A stretch of 64,000 nucleotides of DNA, taken from Acidimicrobiales bacterium (lineage in GTDB: Bacteria > Actinomycetota > Acidimicrobiia > Acidimicrobiales > SZUA-35). Position 1 is the stretch's first letter. Every line of letters starts with the position of its first letter. Position numbers and translations under genes: made by a program. A model generated the notes under the pieces. It searched no databases, was not told where the DNA came from, and was given only the letters and a program-made list of their open reading frames with translations. Positions 1 through 8,590 of the stretch are shown here, one piece after another. Location: positions 1 to 64,000 of the forward strand of contig JAHDBV010000007.1 of assembly GCA_020630195.1 (NCBI GenBank). The letters are read 5' to 3'.

Positions 1-1
1 G

Positions 2-1237
2 TACATCAACCCGGAGACGAACACGGCGCACAAGTGCAACATGTGCAACCACCGCATCGAGGTCGGACTCGAGCCGTCGTGCCAGATCGTCTGCCCGACC
101 GAGGCCATCAAGATCGGCGACCTCGACGACCCGACCTCGGAGATCTCGAAGATCATCGCCCGCGACGACGTCGCCGTGCGGGCGCCCGAGCAGAACACCA
201 AGCCGAAGGTCTTCTACCGCGGCGCCGACCAGGCCTCACTCGACCCCACCCGCACCGCCATCGCCAACGACGGCATGGTCTGGGCCGACACGCTGCGGGA
301 CCCGAACGGTGTCCGCCACCCGTCGGTGCCGGTGACGCTCGGCAAGAAGCCGGAATCCGAGGACGGTGTCGTCGCCCGGACCGCCTACACCACCTCGCAC
401 TCGGTGACCTGGGGCGAGAAGGTGTCGGGTTACTTCGTCACGAAGGCGATCGCCGGCGGCGTGATGCTCATGGCCGCCCTCCAGGTGCTGCTCGGCAACG
501 CCGACGAGCAGGCGGCCGTCGGTGTGGTGCCGCCGATCGTGGCCGGGATCTTCCTCGCCGCCACCGGTGCCCTGCTCATCGCGGATCTCAAGCAGCCGGG
601 CCGCTTCTACTACCTGCTCACGAAGGGCAACTGGTCGTCGTGGCTCGTGAAGGGGGCGTATGTGCTGATGGCCTTCGCCGCCGTGTGCGGGCTGTGGTGG
701 ATCGGTGGCCTCGCCGACAGCCCCGGCATGCTCCGGGTGCTCGCCGTGCCCGCCGCACTGCTCGGGCTCGGGACCGCCGGCTACTCGGCGTTCCTCTTCG
801 CCCAGTGTGAGGGCCGTGACCTCTGGCAGACCCCGCTGCTGCTGCCGACCCTGCTCGCCCGGGCCGTCGTCGCCGGTGGGGCGGCCTACGTCGTCATGGA
901 CCTCGTCATGGACGTGCCCGATGCGGCCGCCATGCGGTGGGCCCTCCTCGGTGGTGTCGCCGCGGTGGCGGTGCTCACCTGGATGGAGACGGCGTCGCAC
1001 GGCAGCCGCCACGTCGAACTCGCGGTCCACAACATGGTGAAGGGCGACAACGCGTCGTTCTTCTGGACCGGTGTCGCCATCGGTCTGGCTGCGCCGGCCG
1101 CGTTGTTGATCATCGACCGGGCGGCCGACGTCACCAGCCCGGCCCTCGCCGCCACCGCCGGGGTGTTGGCGTTGATCGGCATGTTCTTCTCCGAGACCGC
1201 CTTCGTCCGGGCCGGCCAGTCCGTCCCGCTCTCTTGA
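2..1237 (+). CDS. FeS-ferredoxin/NrfD fusion, membrane-anchor electron-transfer subunit (5' truncated)
   Basis: The gene runs in from the left edge; its first whole codon is at base 2 and 411 residues remain. The visible N-terminal part ends a 4Fe-4S ferredoxin domain of the DMSO-reductase beta-subunit type, with Cys at fragment residues 12, 15, 27 and 31 followed by Pro (CxxC...CxxxCP). After a linker of about 100 residues comes a hydrophobic region with about eight membrane segments that resembles NrfD/PsrC. The beta and membrane subunits thus appear fused in one chain. The stop lies 26 bases before the molybdopterin subunit, so the two should form one complex passing electrons between the quinone pool and the molybdenum site. 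The substrate is not evident. The internal ATG at 41 is not the true start, because the frame and the family similarity continue upstream. Confidence 0.8.
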   Translation, partial: YINPETNTAHKCNMCNHRIEVGLEPSCQIVCPTEAIKIGDLDDPTSEISKIIARDDVAVRAPEQNTKPKVFYRGADQASLDPTRTAIANDGMVWADTLRDPNGVRHPSVPVTLGKKPESEDGVVARTAYTTSHSVTWGEKVSGYFVTKAIAGGVMLMAALQVLLGNADEQAAVGVVPPIVAGIFLAATGALLIADLKQPGRFYYLLTKGNWSSWLVKGAYVLMAFAAVCGLWWIGGLADSPGMLRVLAVPAALLGLGTAGYSAFLFAQCEGRDLWQTPLLLPTLLARAVVAGGAAYVVMDLVMDVPDAAAMRWALLGGVAAVAVLTWMETASHGSRHVELAVHNMVKGDNASFFWTGVAIGLAAPAALLIIDRAADVTSPALAATAGVLALIGMFFSETAFVRAGQSVPLS

Positions 1238-1263
1238 TCGCCGCCGCCTGAACAGGAACCACC

Positions 1264-4146
1264 ATGGAACTCTCCAAGTACCCCCCGTTCGAGCAGTGGC
1301 ACGACTGGACCGAACTCGACGCCAAGGCCTGGCCCGAGAAGGTCGAGCGCAACTACACCCTCGTGCCCACCACCTGCTTCAACTGTGAGGCCGGCTGTGG
1401 GCTCGTCGCCTACGTCGACAACGAGAACGGCGAGGTCGCCAAGATCGAGGGCAACCCGGAGCACCCGGGTTCCCGTGGCCGCAACTGCGCCAAGGGCCCC
1501 GCGACGCTCAACCAGATGACCGACCCCGAGCGGGTCATGTACCCGATGAAGCGGGTGGGGGAGCGCGGCTCGGGCCAGTGGGAACGCATCTCGTGGGACC
1601 AGGCCCTCGACGAGGTCGGCGGGAAGATCCGCGAGGCCTTCGACGCCGGCCGCAAGAACGGGGTGATGTACCACGTCGGCCGCCCCGGTGAGGACGGCTA
1701 CACCGACCGGGTCCTCAAGGCCTGGGGTGTCGACGGCCACAACTCCCACACCAACATCTGCTCGTCGAACGCCCGCATCGGGTACCAGAGCTGGATGGGC
1801 CACGACCGCCCGTCGTCCGACTTCGCCAACGCGAAGGTGATCTTCCTGATCTCGGCCCACCTCGAGTCGGGCCACTACTTCAACCCCCACGCCCAGCGCA
1901 TCATGGAGGCCCAGGCCAACGGGGCGAAGATCATCGCGTGCGACCCGCGCCTGTCGAACACCGGCGCCAAGGCCGACTACTGGTTGCCCACCTGGCCCGG
2001 CACCGAGCCGTACCTCCTGCTCTCGATCGCCCGCCTGCTGATCGAGTCGGAGACCTGGAACGCCGAGTTCATGCAGCGGTGGACCAACTGGGAGACCTAC
2101 CTCCGGGCCAAGCACCCCGACCGTCCGGTCGAGTGGGAGCAGTTCCGCCCCGCCCTGCTCGAGGAGTACGCCGAGTACACCCCCGAGGCCGCCGAGCAGA
2201 AGACGGGCGTGGCCGCCGAGACGATCCGCGAGATCGCCGAGCTGATCGGGGCCAACCCCACCAAGTTCGCGTCGCACAACTGGCGTGCCGCCGGTGCCGG
2301 TCACCTCGGTGGCTGGCAGGTGGCCCGCTGCCTGTTCTTCCTGAACGTGCTCACCGGCTCGGTCGCCACCGTCGGCGGCACCGCCGGCAACGGCATGAAC
2401 AAGTTCAAGCCGGCCGCACCGATCGGTGCCCCGAACACCCACGAGTGGAACGACCTCGAGTGGCCGGCCGAGTTCCCGCTCGCCTACCACGAGATGTCGA
2501 TCCTGCTGCCGCACTTCCTCAACGAGGGGCGGGGCACGCTCGACGTCTACTTCAGCCGGGTCTACAACCCGATCTGGACCAACCCCGACGGGTTCACCTG
2601 GATGGAGGCGCTCACCGACGAAGAGAAGGTGAAGTGCCACGTGGCGCTCACCCCGACCTGGTCGGAGACGTCGTGGTTCGCCGACTACGTGCTGCCGATG
2701 GGTGTGGCCACCGAGCGTCACGACATCCACTCCTACGAGACCCATGCCGGTCGGTGGATCGGGTTCCGCCAGCCCATCGGGCGGCGCTACGCCGAGCTGC
2801 GTGACCGGGCCGAGGGCGGCTCGGGTGAACTCGGCCCCGACGCCCGCTCGTACGACTACAACGTCGGCGAGGTCTGGGAGGAGAACGAGTTCTGGATCGA
2901 TCTGTCGTGGCGGATCGACCCGGACGGCTCCCTCGGTATCCGCGAGTGGTTCGAATCCGAGACCCACCCCGGCAAGCCGCTCACCATCGACGAGTACTAC
3001 GCCCGGATGTTCGCCGACAGCGTGCCCGGCCTGGCCGACGCCGCGGCCGAGGCCGGTCAGACCCCGCTCGACTTCATGCGTGACCGCTCGGCGTTCGCCG
3101 TGCCGACCGACCCGTACGAGCCCTACGAGCGGGCGGTCGCCGACGATGCACTCGACGGGTGTGAGGTCGACGACCGCGGGGTCTACCGCAAGCCCGGCAC
3201 GGCGGGATCGTGGGACGGCGACCTCGGCGGCCTCGACGATCTGAAGCTCCAGCCGCTCGGCGACGGCTCGCCGGCCGTCTCGATCGACGGTGAGGCGAAG
3301 GAGGGCTTCCCGACGCCGTCGAAGAAGCTCGAGCTCTACTCCGAGACCCTCGCCGACTGGGGTTGGCCCGAGTACGCCACCCCGACGTGGATCCCCTCAC
3401 ACGTGCACTGGGAGGACATGGATCTCGCCGGCAACGAGCGCATCCTGTTGCCGACGTTCCGGATCCCGACCCTGATCCACACCCGGTCGGCGAACTCGAA
3501 GTGGCTCAACGAGATCTCGCACCGCCATCCCCTGTGGCTCCACCCCTCCGACGCCGAGCAGCTCGGCATCGAGGAGAACGGACTCGTGCGGATCACCACC
3601 CGGATCGGGCACTTCGTGATCCAGGCGTGGCGTACCGAGGGCATCCGTCCCGGTGTCGTCGCCGCCTCGCACCACATGGGTCGCTGGCGCCTCGAAGAGG
3701 ACAAGGCCCGCTCGTGGGGTGCCGGGAAGGCCTCGATCCAGAGCTCGAAGAACGCGGAGGGCGGCACCACGTGGTCGCTGAAGCGTGAGCACGGCAACGA
3801 GTCGTACGACTCGTCCGGATCGGCACAGACCGACGCCGACACCGGCCGGATCTGGTGGAACGACACCGGTGTGCACCAGAACGCCACGTTCTGCGTGCAG
3901 CCGGATCCGATCTCGGGCATGCAGTGCTGGCACCAGCGGGTGCGGGTGACACCGGCCGAGGCCGGTGACGAGTACGGCGACGTCGTGGTCGACACGGCGA
4001 AGAGCCGTGAGGCCTATCTCGACTGGATGTCGAAGACCCGGCCCGCCGGCACGGCCACCGCGGCCGGCGCCGCCGGTCTGCGACGTCCGCTCTGGTACGC
4101 CCGACCGCTCAAGCCGAACCCGAGCGCCTACCGCATCCCCGAGTGA
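1264..4146 (+). CDS. Molybdopterin (bis-MGD) oxidoreductase catalytic subunit
   Basis: A 960-residue member of the DMSO reductase/formate dehydrogenase superfamily. Cys38, Cys41, Cys45 and Cys75 (CxxCxxxC...C) should bind the N-terminal 4Fe-4S cluster, and Lys77 sits where a conserved electron-relay Lys is usual. Cys166 (context NICSSNAR) is the likely protein ligand to molybdenum. The C-terminal quarter (from about residue 740) has the beta-barrel cofactor-binding domain. No twin-arginine signal peptide is visible, so the active site probably faces the cytoplasm unless the partner directs otherwise. It follows the FeS/NrfD fusion with a 26-base gap containing AGGAACC before the ATG. Substrate unknown: formate, sulfur or arsenic oxyanions, or an organic substrate are all possible. 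Confidence 0.85.
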   Translation: MELSKYPPFEQWHDWTELDAKAWPEKVERNYTLVPTTCFNCEAGCGLVAYVDNENGEVAKIEGNPEHPGSRGRNCAKGPATLNQMTDPERVMYPMKRVGERGSGQWERISWDQALDEVGGKIREAFDAGRKNGVMYHVGRPGEDGYTDRVLKAWGVDGHNSHTNICSSNARIGYQSWMGHDRPSSDFANAKVIFLISAHLESGHYFNPHAQRIMEAQANGAKIIACDPRLSNTGAKADYWLPTWPGTEPYLLLSIARLLIESETWNAEFMQRWTNWETYLRAKHPDRPVEWEQFRPALLEEYAEYTPEAAEQKTGVAAETIREIAELIGANPTKFASHNWRAAGAGHLGGWQVARCLFFLNVLTGSVATVGGTAGNGMNKFKPAAPIGAPNTHEWNDLEWPAEFPLAYHEMSILLPHFLNEGRGTLDVYFSRVYNPIWTNPDGFTWMEALTDEEKVKCHVALTPTWSETSWFADYVLPMGVATERHDIHSYETHAGRWIGFRQPIGRRYAELRDRAEGGSGELGPDARSYDYNVGEVWEENEFWIDLSWRIDPDGSLGIREWFESETHPGKPLTIDEYYARMFADSVPGLADAAAEAGQTPLDFMRDRSAFAVPTDPYEPYERAVADDALDGCEVDDRGVYRKPGTAGSWDGDLGGLDDLKLQPLGDGSPAVSIDGEAKEGFPTPSKKLELYSETLADWGWPEYATPTWIPSHVHWEDMDLAGNERILLPTFRIPTLIHTRSANSKWLNEISHRHPLWLHPSDAEQLGIEENGLVRITTRIGHFVIQAWRTEGIRPGVVAASHHMGRWRLEEDKARSWGAGKASIQSSKNAEGGTTWSLKREHGNESYDSSGSAQTDADTGRIWWNDTGVHQNATFCVQPDPISGMQCWHQRVRVTPAEAGDEYGDVVVDTAKSREAYLDWMSKTRPAGTATAAGAAGLRRPLWYARPLKPNPSAYRIPE

Positions 4147-4167
4147 TCGCACTGCGGTCGGGGCCGG

Positions 4168-4635
4168 TCAGCCGGCTTCGACCGCCCGCTTCAGGTTGGC
4201 GAGACCCTTCTCGAAGTCGGAACCGACCATCTTGTCCATGGTCTGGCCGAACACGCCCATGATCTTGACCATGCGGGTCCGGGTGCCGGTCATGCGCCAG
4301 GCCACGCTCGCCCCGTCACCGGCGGGCTCGACGAGCCACTCGACCCCGGCCTCGGACTTGAACGGCTTCAGGAACCGAAGATCGACCGCGATGCGTCCAG
4401 GCGCCTCGACCTCGGTCAGCTCCATCGATCCGGCCCCGACCTTGCGGTTGCCCGTCCAGGCATAGGTCGAGCCGACGGTGCCCGGCGTGCCGCCGTGGGT
4501 GACCGTCAGGTCGGGATCGAGGTCGGCCCACGGGGACCATTCGTCGTAGCGGGTCAGGTCGGCCATCAACTCGAAGACGGCGTCGGGGGTGGCGTCGATG
4601 GTGGTGCGGCGCACCACCTCGTAGGTGTCGGACAT
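4168..4635 (-). CDS. SRPBCC-fold (polyketide cyclase/dehydrase-like) protein
   Basis: A 155-residue protein of the SRPBCC/START-like fold. It begins with a strand-and-helix pattern typical of the family (MSDTYEVVRRTTIDATPDAVF) and ends with a long amphipathic helix (FEKGLANLKRAVEAG). Such proteins bind hydrophobic ligands in a helix-grip cavity; the ligand cannot be told from sequence. I chose the ATG at 4635 because an AGGAG lies about 6 bases upstream and the family homology begins there, although the frame stays open for another 116 codons. It is convergent with the molybdoenzyme gene and lies downstream of the CorA-type gene with an 86-base gap. Confidence 0.75.
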   Translation of the reverse strand: MSDTYEVVRRTTIDATPDAVFELMADLTRYDEWSPWADLDPDLTVTHGGTPGTVGSTYAWTGNRKVGAGSMELTEVEAPGRIAVDLRFLKPFKSEAGVEWLVEPAGDGASVAWRMTGTRTRMVKIMGVFGQTMDKMVGSDFEKGLANLKRAVEAG

Positions 4636-4721
4636 GACGGGACTCCTGGGGCGATGTGGGCCATCCATGGTGGCACGAGTGGGTACGGCCCGCTGGTGAA
4701 CCGGCGCAACCGCCCGGCCGG

Positions 4722-5759
4722 TCAGGCGCCGCGTTGGCGGTCGTCCGGCGCGTCGCCACGGTGGCGTGAACGCCGCAGGGCGGTGACCGGGCGCATCGGG
4801 GCTCGCGCCGCCGAGGCGAGGCCACGACCGACCGGGGCGGCGAGGCGTGGTCGGCCGACCAGACCGATCCGGGCGAACCACAACCACGACACCACACCGA
4901 CGGCGACCATCACCGCGGTCACGACGATCCAACCCCACGGCTCCTCGGAGGCCGGCAGATCGCGGGTGTTCATGCCGTACCACCCGGCGATGAGTGTCAT
5001 CGGCAACACGATGGCGGCGTAGACGGTGAGGAGGTTCGCCGCCCGCCCCTGTCGCTCGGCCACGGCGCCCCGGTAGGTGTCGAGGGTGTCGGTCATCAGC
5101 TGGCGGGCGGTGCCGAGTGAGGACACGACCTTGGCGTGGGCGTCGTAGGCGTCCACCAGCTGCCGCCTCGCCGGCTCGTCCACCAGCTCGACGGTGCGGC
5201 TCACGAGATCGTCGAGCACACGGAGCTGCGGGTTCAGCATCGTGCGGATGGTCGATTCCTCACGCCGCAGCATCTGGATCTCGGCGAGCACGGTCGGTGA
5301 TGCGACGAGTGCGTCGTCGGCGAGCTGGTCGATCCGGCGTTCGAACTCGTCGATGATCGTGAGATAGCGACGCCCGATGAGCTCGGCGAGGTGGCCGAGC
5401 AGCGTGGCCGGTCCGTCGGCGGCCAGGTGGGCGTGGTCGGCGAGGCGGTCCCACAACCAGTCGATGCTCGGCACGGGGCGTGCGTGCATGGTGATGAGGG
5501 TGTCGCCGACGACGAAGCAGTCGAGCTCGATCGTGTCGAGACGATCCTCGTCGTCGGTCGTGAGGGCGTGGAGCACCACGAAGAGCTGGTCGCCGAAGGT
5601 CTCGCGCTTGGGGAGCTGCTCGATGTCGAGCACGTCCTCCACGGCGGCATCGGGCAGGTCGTGAGCCTCGGCGATGTGCTCGACCTCGACCTCGTCGAGA
5701 TCGTGGTCGATCCAGAGCCCGCCACCGGGCAGGACCTGTCGGCGCGAACGTTCCGGCAT
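4722..5759 (-). CDS. CorA-family divalent cation (Mg2+/Co2+) channel
   Basis: A 345-residue CorA-like protein: an acidic, helical cytoplasmic domain of about 270 residues followed by two membrane helices. The signature YGMN at the end of the first helix (context AGWYGMNTRD) is intact. The positively charged tail after TM2 is long and rich in Arg and Ala. Family members form pentameric channels for Mg2+ or Co2+. The ATG at 5759 is preferred over the upstream in-frame start because the added 23 residues are Pro/Thr-rich and would run into the divergent amidase promoter. The gene is divergent from the amidase, with 83 bases between starts. Confidence 0.82.
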   Translation of the reverse strand: MPERSRRQVLPGGGLWIDHDLDEVEVEHIAEAHDLPDAAVEDVLDIEQLPKRETFGDQLFVVLHALTTDDEDRLDTIELDCFVVGDTLITMHARPVPSIDWLWDRLADHAHLAADGPATLLGHLAELIGRRYLTIIDEFERRIDQLADDALVASPTVLAEIQMLRREESTIRTMLNPQLRVLDDLVSRTVELVDEPARRQLVDAYDAHAKVVSSLGTARQLMTDTLDTYRGAVAERQGRAANLLTVYAAIVLPMTLIAGWYGMNTRDLPASEEPWGWIVVTAVMVAVGVVSWLWFARIGLVGRPRLAAPVGRGLASAARAPMRPVTALRRSRHRGDAPDDRQRGA

Positions 5760-5828
5760 CGGCCCATCTTGGCGAGCCGGGTCGGACGGGTGGGTGACCG
5801 TCGTCTGGGCCGGGCGGCACCCCGCCAC

Positions 5829-5834
5829 TAGGTT
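5829..5834 (+). promoter_or_regulatory. -10-like element, leaderless start of amidase
   Basis: TAGGTT lies 8 bases before the amidase ATG. There is no Shine-Dalgarno sequence between them, so the transcript probably begins at or next to the start codon. The same arrangement recurs at many genes in this window. Confidence 0.5.
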
Positions 5835-5842
5835 CGCCGCCC

Positions 5843-7234
5843 ATGAGCGCGGAACTGTGGAACCGGCAAGCCGTCGAACTGGCGGCGATGATCGCCGCGG
5901 GTGAGGTCTCGAGCCGGGAGGTCGTCGACGCCCACCTCGATCGGATCGCCGCCGTCAACGGTGAACTCAACGCCGTCACCCACGAGATGGCCGATTCGGC
6001 CCGGGCCGCCGCCGATGCCGCCGATGCGGCGCCGGAGCCGACGGGCCCGCTGCACGGTGTGCCGTTCACGATCAAGGAGAACATCGATCTGGTCGGCGCC
6101 CCGACCACCCACGGCGTCGCCGCGTTCGCCGAGCAGATGCCGACCGAGTCGGCCGTGACGACCCAGCGGATCATCGACGCCGGCGGTGTGCCGATCGGGC
6201 GGACGAACATGCCCGAGTTCGGTCTCCGGGTGTCGACCGACAACACGTTCCGGGGCCTCACCCGCAACCCGTGGCACCACGACCGCACGGCGGGCGGCTC
6301 CTCCGGTGGCGAGGGTTCGGCGATCGCGACGGGCATGAGCCCGCTCGGGCTCGGGAACGACATCGGGGGTTCGATCCGCAACCCGGCGATCTGCAACGGG
6401 GTGGTCGGTCTGAAGCCGGGCTTCGGCCGCATCCCGCGGGTGTCGGCGCTCGACCCGCAGGATCCCGGGATCTCGGCCCAGTTGATGGCGGTGGAGGGCC
6501 CGCTGGCCCGCTCGATCGGCGACCTCCGGGTGGCGTTCGAGGTGCTCGCCGGTCGGCATCCACGGGATCCCCGGGTGCTCGACGCGCCCGTCGACGGCCC
6601 GCCGCTCCCGAAGCGGGCGGCGGTCGTGCGATCGGCCGGTTCGTCCGCGGTGTCGACCTGGGCGCTCGCCGGGGTCGACGCCGCCGCGGCGGCACTCGAG
6701 GAGAAGGGGTGGGAGCTCACCGAGATCGAACTCCCCGAACTCGACCTCGTCGCCGAGGTCTGGGGGCAGCTCCTGTCGTTCGACATCGGCCAGAACCTGC
6801 CCGTGCTGTCGATGGTGATGGGGCAGGTCGAGGTCGGTGTGCTCGAGGCGTTGCTCGCCGAGAACGCCACGATCGAGCGCCCGATCCAGCAGGCCTTCGT
6901 CGAGCGGCTCCGCCTGCAGCGGGTCTGGACCGAGCTGTTCGACCGCTTCGGTGCCGTGCTCGCCCCCGGCTGGTTGCAGCCGCCGTTCGAGCACGGCGCG
7001 GACGTCGCCCAGGGCCAGCAGGTCGGGATCCTGGAGACGTATCTCCCGACGATCGTGCCGGCCAACGTGCTCGGGTATCCGGTCGTGGCGATGACCACGG
7101 CGGAGCACGATGCCCTGCCCACCTCGGTGCAGATCTACGCCGACCACGGACGGGAGGACCATGCCCTCACCGTCGCGGCGGAGATCGAGGCGGTGACGGG
7201 CGTTCGGACGGCGGTGAGTCCGGTCTGGAGCTGA
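5843..7234 (+). CDS. Amidase-signature family hydrolase
   Basis: A 463-residue amidase-signature enzyme that hydrolyses a C-N amide bond. The Ser-cisSer-Lys triad is complete: Lys78 (FTIKEN), Ser153 in GGSSGGEG and the nucleophile Ser177 in DIGGSIR. The 24-residue spacing between the serines is the one seen in fatty-acid amide hydrolase. It is a single-domain enzyme of usual length. No GatB or GatC lies nearby, so a role in tRNA amidation is unlikely; the substrate is unknown. Its start codon is fixed by the -10-like hexamer 8 bases upstream and by the family alignment. Confidence 0.85.
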   Translation: MSAELWNRQAVELAAMIAAGEVSSREVVDAHLDRIAAVNGELNAVTHEMADSARAAADAADAAPEPTGPLHGVPFTIKENIDLVGAPTTHGVAAFAEQMPTESAVTTQRIIDAGGVPIGRTNMPEFGLRVSTDNTFRGLTRNPWHHDRTAGGSSGGEGSAIATGMSPLGLGNDIGGSIRNPAICNGVVGLKPGFGRIPRVSALDPQDPGISAQLMAVEGPLARSIGDLRVAFEVLAGRHPRDPRVLDAPVDGPPLPKRAAVVRSAGSSAVSTWALAGVDAAAAALEEKGWELTEIELPELDLVAEVWGQLLSFDIGQNLPVLSMVMGQVEVGVLEALLAENATIERPIQQAFVERLRLQRVWTELFDRFGAVLAPGWLQPPFEHGADVAQGQQVGILETYLPTIVPANVLGYPVVAMTTAEHDALPTSVQIYADHGREDHALTVAAEIEAVTGVRTAVSPVWS

Positions 7235-7251
7235 GCGCCCCCGCCCGGCGC

Positions 7252-8025
7252 TCAGGCGAACATCGTCGACCCGCCACAGAGGGTCAGGGCCTGGCCGGTC
7301 ATGTAGCTGCTCGCCTGCGAGGCGAGGTAGACGGCCACGCCACCGAAGTCCTCGGCCTCGCCGAAGCGGGCCAGGGGGATCTGGGCGAGGTTCTGTTCGG
7401 CGAGCTCCGGGGTCTCCCACAGGACGCGGGAGAAGTCGGTCTTGATGACACCCGGGCAGATGGCGTTGACCCGGGTGCCCTGCGGCCCGAGCTCCATCGC
7501 CAGGTTCCGCACCAGGCCGATGAGGGCGAGCTTCGACACGCCGTAGGGGCCGATGATCGTGTTCGGACGCAACGCCCCGACCGACGAGGTGAACATCATC
7601 GAGCCGCTGCCGAGCTCGGCCATGTCGTCCTTGACGAGGCGGGCGAGGTGCAGATTGGCCTGGACGTTGCGTCGCATCGTCTTGTCGAACTGCTCGTCGG
7701 TGAGATCGAACGTCGAACCGAAGTGCACGTTGACACCGGCGTTGCCGACGAGCACACCGATCGGGCCGGCGACCTCACGCGCCCGCGTCACGAGCGCTTC
7801 GAGTGACTCGGGCTTCGAGATGTCGGCGGCGACGGCGTGGGCTCGCGTCTCGCCGACCTCGGCGTTGATCTCGTCGGCGGCGGCCTCGAGCGCCTCGATC
7901 TTGCGGGCCGAGATGACCACGGTGGCGCCGTGGTCGGCGAGGGATCGGGCCATCTCGAAGCCCATGCCCCGGGAGGCCCCGGTGAGCAGGGCGGTGGTGC
8001 CGGTGAGATCGAACAGGGTGCGCAT
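7252..8025 (-). CDS. Short-chain dehydrogenase/reductase (SDR)
   Basis: A 257-residue classical SDR with the Rossmann motif TGASRGMG (residues 15-22), the NAG motif near residue 95, catalytic Ser at 147/148, and Tyr161-x3-Lys165. The C-terminus (MTGQALTLCGGSTM) matches the substrate-loop end of 3-oxoacyl-ACP-reductase-like SDRs. It is an NAD(P)H-dependent alcohol/ketone oxidoreductase of unknown substrate. It is convergent with the amidase (17-base gap) and lies 60 bases before the end of the HxlR-type regulator gene on the same strand, so the two may be co-transcribed. Confidence 0.85.
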   Translation of the reverse strand: MRTLFDLTGTTALLTGASRGMGFEMARSLADHGATVVISARKIEALEAAADEINAEVGETRAHAVAADISKPESLEALVTRAREVAGPIGVLVGNAGVNVHFGSTFDLTDEQFDKTMRRNVQANLHLARLVKDDMAELGSGSMMFTSSVGALRPNTIIGPYGVSKLALIGLVRNLAMELGPQGTRVNAICPGVIKTDFSRVLWETPELAEQNLAQIPLARFGEAEDFGGVAVYLASQASSYMTGQALTLCGGSTMFA

Positions 8026-8085
8026 GATCGGTTCCTCGTGGGTGGGTGGCGACGGGGCGATCTGAGTCGCCCGGCCCGCTCGGGG

Positions 8086-8493
8086 TCAAGACGAGGTGGT
8101 GTCCGCTCGTTCGTCGAAGTCGGCTCGCGCGGCCCGCACGTGGGGGAGATGGTCCTCGGACCAGATCCGGATCGCTTCCAACGGCGCGGAGATGGTCTCG
8201 CCGAGTTCGGTGAGGGAGTACTCGACACTCGGCGGCCGGTGCTCGACGAGGACGTGGCGGTGCACGAGCCCGTCACGTTCGAGGCGTCGGAGGGTCTGGG
8301 TCAGCATCTTCTGGGTGATGCCCGGAACGGCTCGGCGGAGCTCACCGAAGCGGTGGGGGTGCTCCTGGAGGCGGCCGATGACGAGCACGGTCCACTTCGA
8401 CCCGACGAGGTCGAGCGTGTCGCGGCACGGGCAGGTGGCGCAGTAGGCGTCGCCGTGGTCGTGATCGTCGAGCGCTGCGTCGGTGGTTTCCAT
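8086..8493 (-). CDS. HxlR-family winged-helix transcriptional regulator
   Basis: A 135-residue HxlR-type DNA-binding protein. It has the family core: GSKWTVLVIGRL near residue 32, RFGELRR, then ITQKMLTQTLRRLERDGL, with a wing. Three cysteines (Cys18, Cys21, Cys23) precede the core; in several HxlR proteins a Cys in this position senses thiol-reactive or redox signals, which is inference here. The ATG at 8493 has a strong AGGAGGAGG upstream. It is divergent from the SDR gene at 8591, the usual target arrangement for this family. Confidence 0.85.
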   Translation of the reverse strand: METTDAALDDHDHGDAYCATCPCRDTLDLVGSKWTVLVIGRLQEHPHRFGELRRAVPGITQKMLTQTLRRLERDGLVHRHVLVEHRPPSVEYSLTELGETISAPLEAIRIWSEDHLPHVRAARADFDERADTTSS

Positions 8494-8518
8494 CGGGTAC
8501 CTACCTCCTCCTGAGGTG

Positions 8519-8533
8519 CCTTCTTGCCGAAGG
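8519..8533. promoter_or_regulatory. Inverted repeat, candidate HxlR operator
   Basis: CCTTC-TTGCC-GAAGG is a perfect 5+5 inverted repeat with a 5-base spacer in the 97-base divergent region between the hxlR-type gene and the following SDR. Its place suggests an operator. No footprint or second copy supports this. Confidence 0.35.
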
Positions 8534-8590
8534 TAACGGCTCGACGGAGGATCGGGGTGCCCCGCCCGCCGACCTCGACCGGAGCCAGCC

